Assembly: GCA_021635425.1 (NCBI GenBank)
Contig: JAJWOJ010000109.1
Location: forward strand, 1 to 6,844
From: Clostridiales bacterium
Lineage (GTDB): Bacteria; Bacillota; Clostridia; Christensenellales; Borkfalkiaceae
DNA length: 6,844 nt
Reading direction: 5' to 3'
The notes below the pieces were generated by a model, which was not told the DNA's origin, searched no databases, and saw only the letters and a list, made by a program, of their open reading frames with translations. The translations under genes were made by a program, and so were the position numbers. Of the stretch, positions 5,641 through 6,844 are shown one piece after another. Positions within the stretch are counted from its first letter, which is position 1, and each line of letters starts with the position of its first letter.

Positions 5641-6836
5641 AAATACCGAAAATCGCCAATGCCGTCGGGTATATCGACGATGAACTTATAAAAGCTGCGG
5701 GAGAAAATAAAAGTACAACGAAACGTAAATCATGGGTTAAATGTGGTGCGATTGCCGCATGTATTGCCGTGTGTATCGCTCTCGGTGCAATTTTTCTGCC
5801 GTTTGTAATTGACAAAATATCGCATGGAGATAATACACCCGAAGGTCCGTCCGACAGATATAAAAACGTGCAAATAGGAACGAACGAGTTCTCAATCGTG
5901 TGGCCGTGGGAATATAAGACCGTTTATGAAAAATATACGAATCTGAATATAAACGGAGTATGGTATGATGGTAAACGTCGCGCAGTGTCCGCAAATCTTG
6001 TAAGTGAAAAAATCGGAATATACACAGTTTCGGGATATGATTATACCGATATCGACACCCATAAAAAATATTTCGAAGATTTTGAAGTTTACAGCTTAAA
6101 ATATGCCGATAAAAGCGAGTGTGTTGCCGTTAAAATGGAAGGAACTTACTATGCTTTCATGCGCTCTGCGTATACGCCGAGCAAATTAGAGGAATTATTT
6201 GCATTGATAGATTTCCCGAATGCGATTAAGTTAAACCGTTTTTCCGTAAACAATGACAGAACAGAAAAAGGATATTATTCGCTGAGTAACGGCGAATATG
6301 TATGGGATGTGCTTGCAAAATGCGGGGACGCTGCTTTTATAAAAGATGACTCATATAAGAAGTCCGGCGAATATCTTAACTTTACGATAACATCCGAGAC
6401 GTTAGGTGTTTATAAAGTCGTTATGTATATTACGGCAGACGGATATCTTGAGACGAATATGTTCTACTATAGCTATTTATTCTTTATCGGTGCGGATGCG
6501 GCAAGGGAAATTATCGGATACGCGAAAGAAAATTCTGAAGAGACAGATTTTGAGCCATACCTTAACAGTGTTGTCGGCAAAATAACGGATATAACCGACG
6601 AATGCATTACTATAAACGATTCCGTTCTTTGCAATAATCCTTCGGACGGGATAGAATATAAAATATCGATGCAAGACCTTCGTATCTCGCGTTATGTCGA
6701 GCTTAATCAAATAGCAAAAGGTTCTATTGTATGCGTTCAGTATTCAGGTGAAATCGGTGAGGGAAATATTGTTGAAGGCGTAACGAATATTATGCGTGCA
6801 AGAATTTCCGCTAATGGCGTTGAAGTTCCCGAATAA
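5637..6836 (+). CDS. single-pass membrane protein, probable anti-sigma factor of the adjacent ECF sigma
   Basis: This is a 399-residue protein. A cytoplasmic N-terminus of about 35 residues ('KIANAVGYIDDELIKAAGE', then a basic 'KSTTKRK') precedes one membrane helix at about 36-58. The remaining 340 residues are predicted to lie outside the cell. The short amphipathic N-terminal segment followed by a TM helix is the layout expected of membrane anti-sigma factors paired with clostridial ECF sigmas. I see no zinc-binding HxxxCxxC anti-sigma motif. The outer part has a beta-rich middle region (about 75-300) of no family I recognise. A C-terminal block at about 308-390 ('SVVGKITDITDECITINDSV' through 'KGSIVCVQYSGEI') looks like a small OB-fold/DUF3221-like beta-barrel. 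Its ATG overlaps the sigma stop (ATGA). The anti-sigma role is inferred from position and topology; the signal sensed is unknown. Base composition is AT-rich like the sigma gene. Confidence 0.75.
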   Translation: MKIPKIANAVGYIDDELIKAAGENKSTTKRKSWVKCGAIAACIAVCIALGAIFLPFVIDKISHGDNTPEGPSDRYKNVQIGTNEFSIVWPWEYKTVYEKYTNLNINGVWYDGKRRAVSANLVSEKIGIYTVSGYDYTDIDTHKKYFEDFEVYSLKYADKSECVAVKMEGTYYAFMRSAYTPSKLEELFALIDFPNAIKLNRFSVNNDRTEKGYYSLSNGEYVWDVLAKCGDAAFIKDDSYKKSGEYLNFTITSETLGVYKVVMYITADGYLETNMFYYSYLFFIGADAAREIIGYAKENSEETDFEPYLNSVVGKITDITDECITINDSVLCNNPSDGIEYKISMQDLRISRYVELNQIAKGSIVCVQYSGEIGEGNIVEGVTNIMRARISANGVEVPE

Positions 6837-6844
6837 ATAAAGAG

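Overview
The window looks like a low-to-moderate GC Firmicute, most likely a gut-type member of the Clostridia. This rests on the style of the hybrid histidine kinase, the purine-rich Shine-Dalgarno sites, and a clostridial-type ECF sigma/membrane anti-sigma pair. No taxonomic marker gene is present, so the placement is inference.

Left part (1-2705, + strand): the 3' end of a gene resembling an extracellular solute-binding protein (SBP_bac_3-like) overlaps a membrane hybrid histidine kinase (127-2301). The kinase overlaps a stand-alone Hpt phosphotransfer protein (2291-2644). Together they read as one translationally coupled phosphorelay operon: ligand sensor, His350, Asp644, then His60 of Hpt. 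The final response regulator lies elsewhere. A near-ideal intrinsic terminator (2661-2705) closes the operon.

Middle part (2729-4761, - strand): a short ParB-family protein that lacks the N-terminal CTP-binding domain is followed 20 bp downstream by a DUF2156-GNAT fusion protein. The two appear to form a small operon that converges on the kinase operon.

Intergenic element (about 4786-5066): the only long non-coding stretch is almost filled by a 281-bp palindromic element. It has perfect 23-bp terminal inverted repeats that contain a tRNA T-arm-like box. Two further internal hairpins (4816-4921 and 4931-5036) have loops that share a 12-nt complementary stretch. It looks like a MITE, possibly one whose RNA or single-stranded DNA folds into a three-way junction with a loop-loop contact.

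Right part (5041-6836, + strand): an ECF sigma factor and a single-pass membrane protein, probably its anti-sigma factor, overlap by ATGA. These genes are visibly more AT-rich than everything left of the element. The element also supplies the only ATG available to the sigma gene. The expected start, correctly placed behind a strong Shine-Dalgarno site, reads ATA. Base composition, the missing ParB N-terminus and the absence of room for two promoters outside the element all suggest that it marks a rearrangement junction, or possibly an assembly junction.
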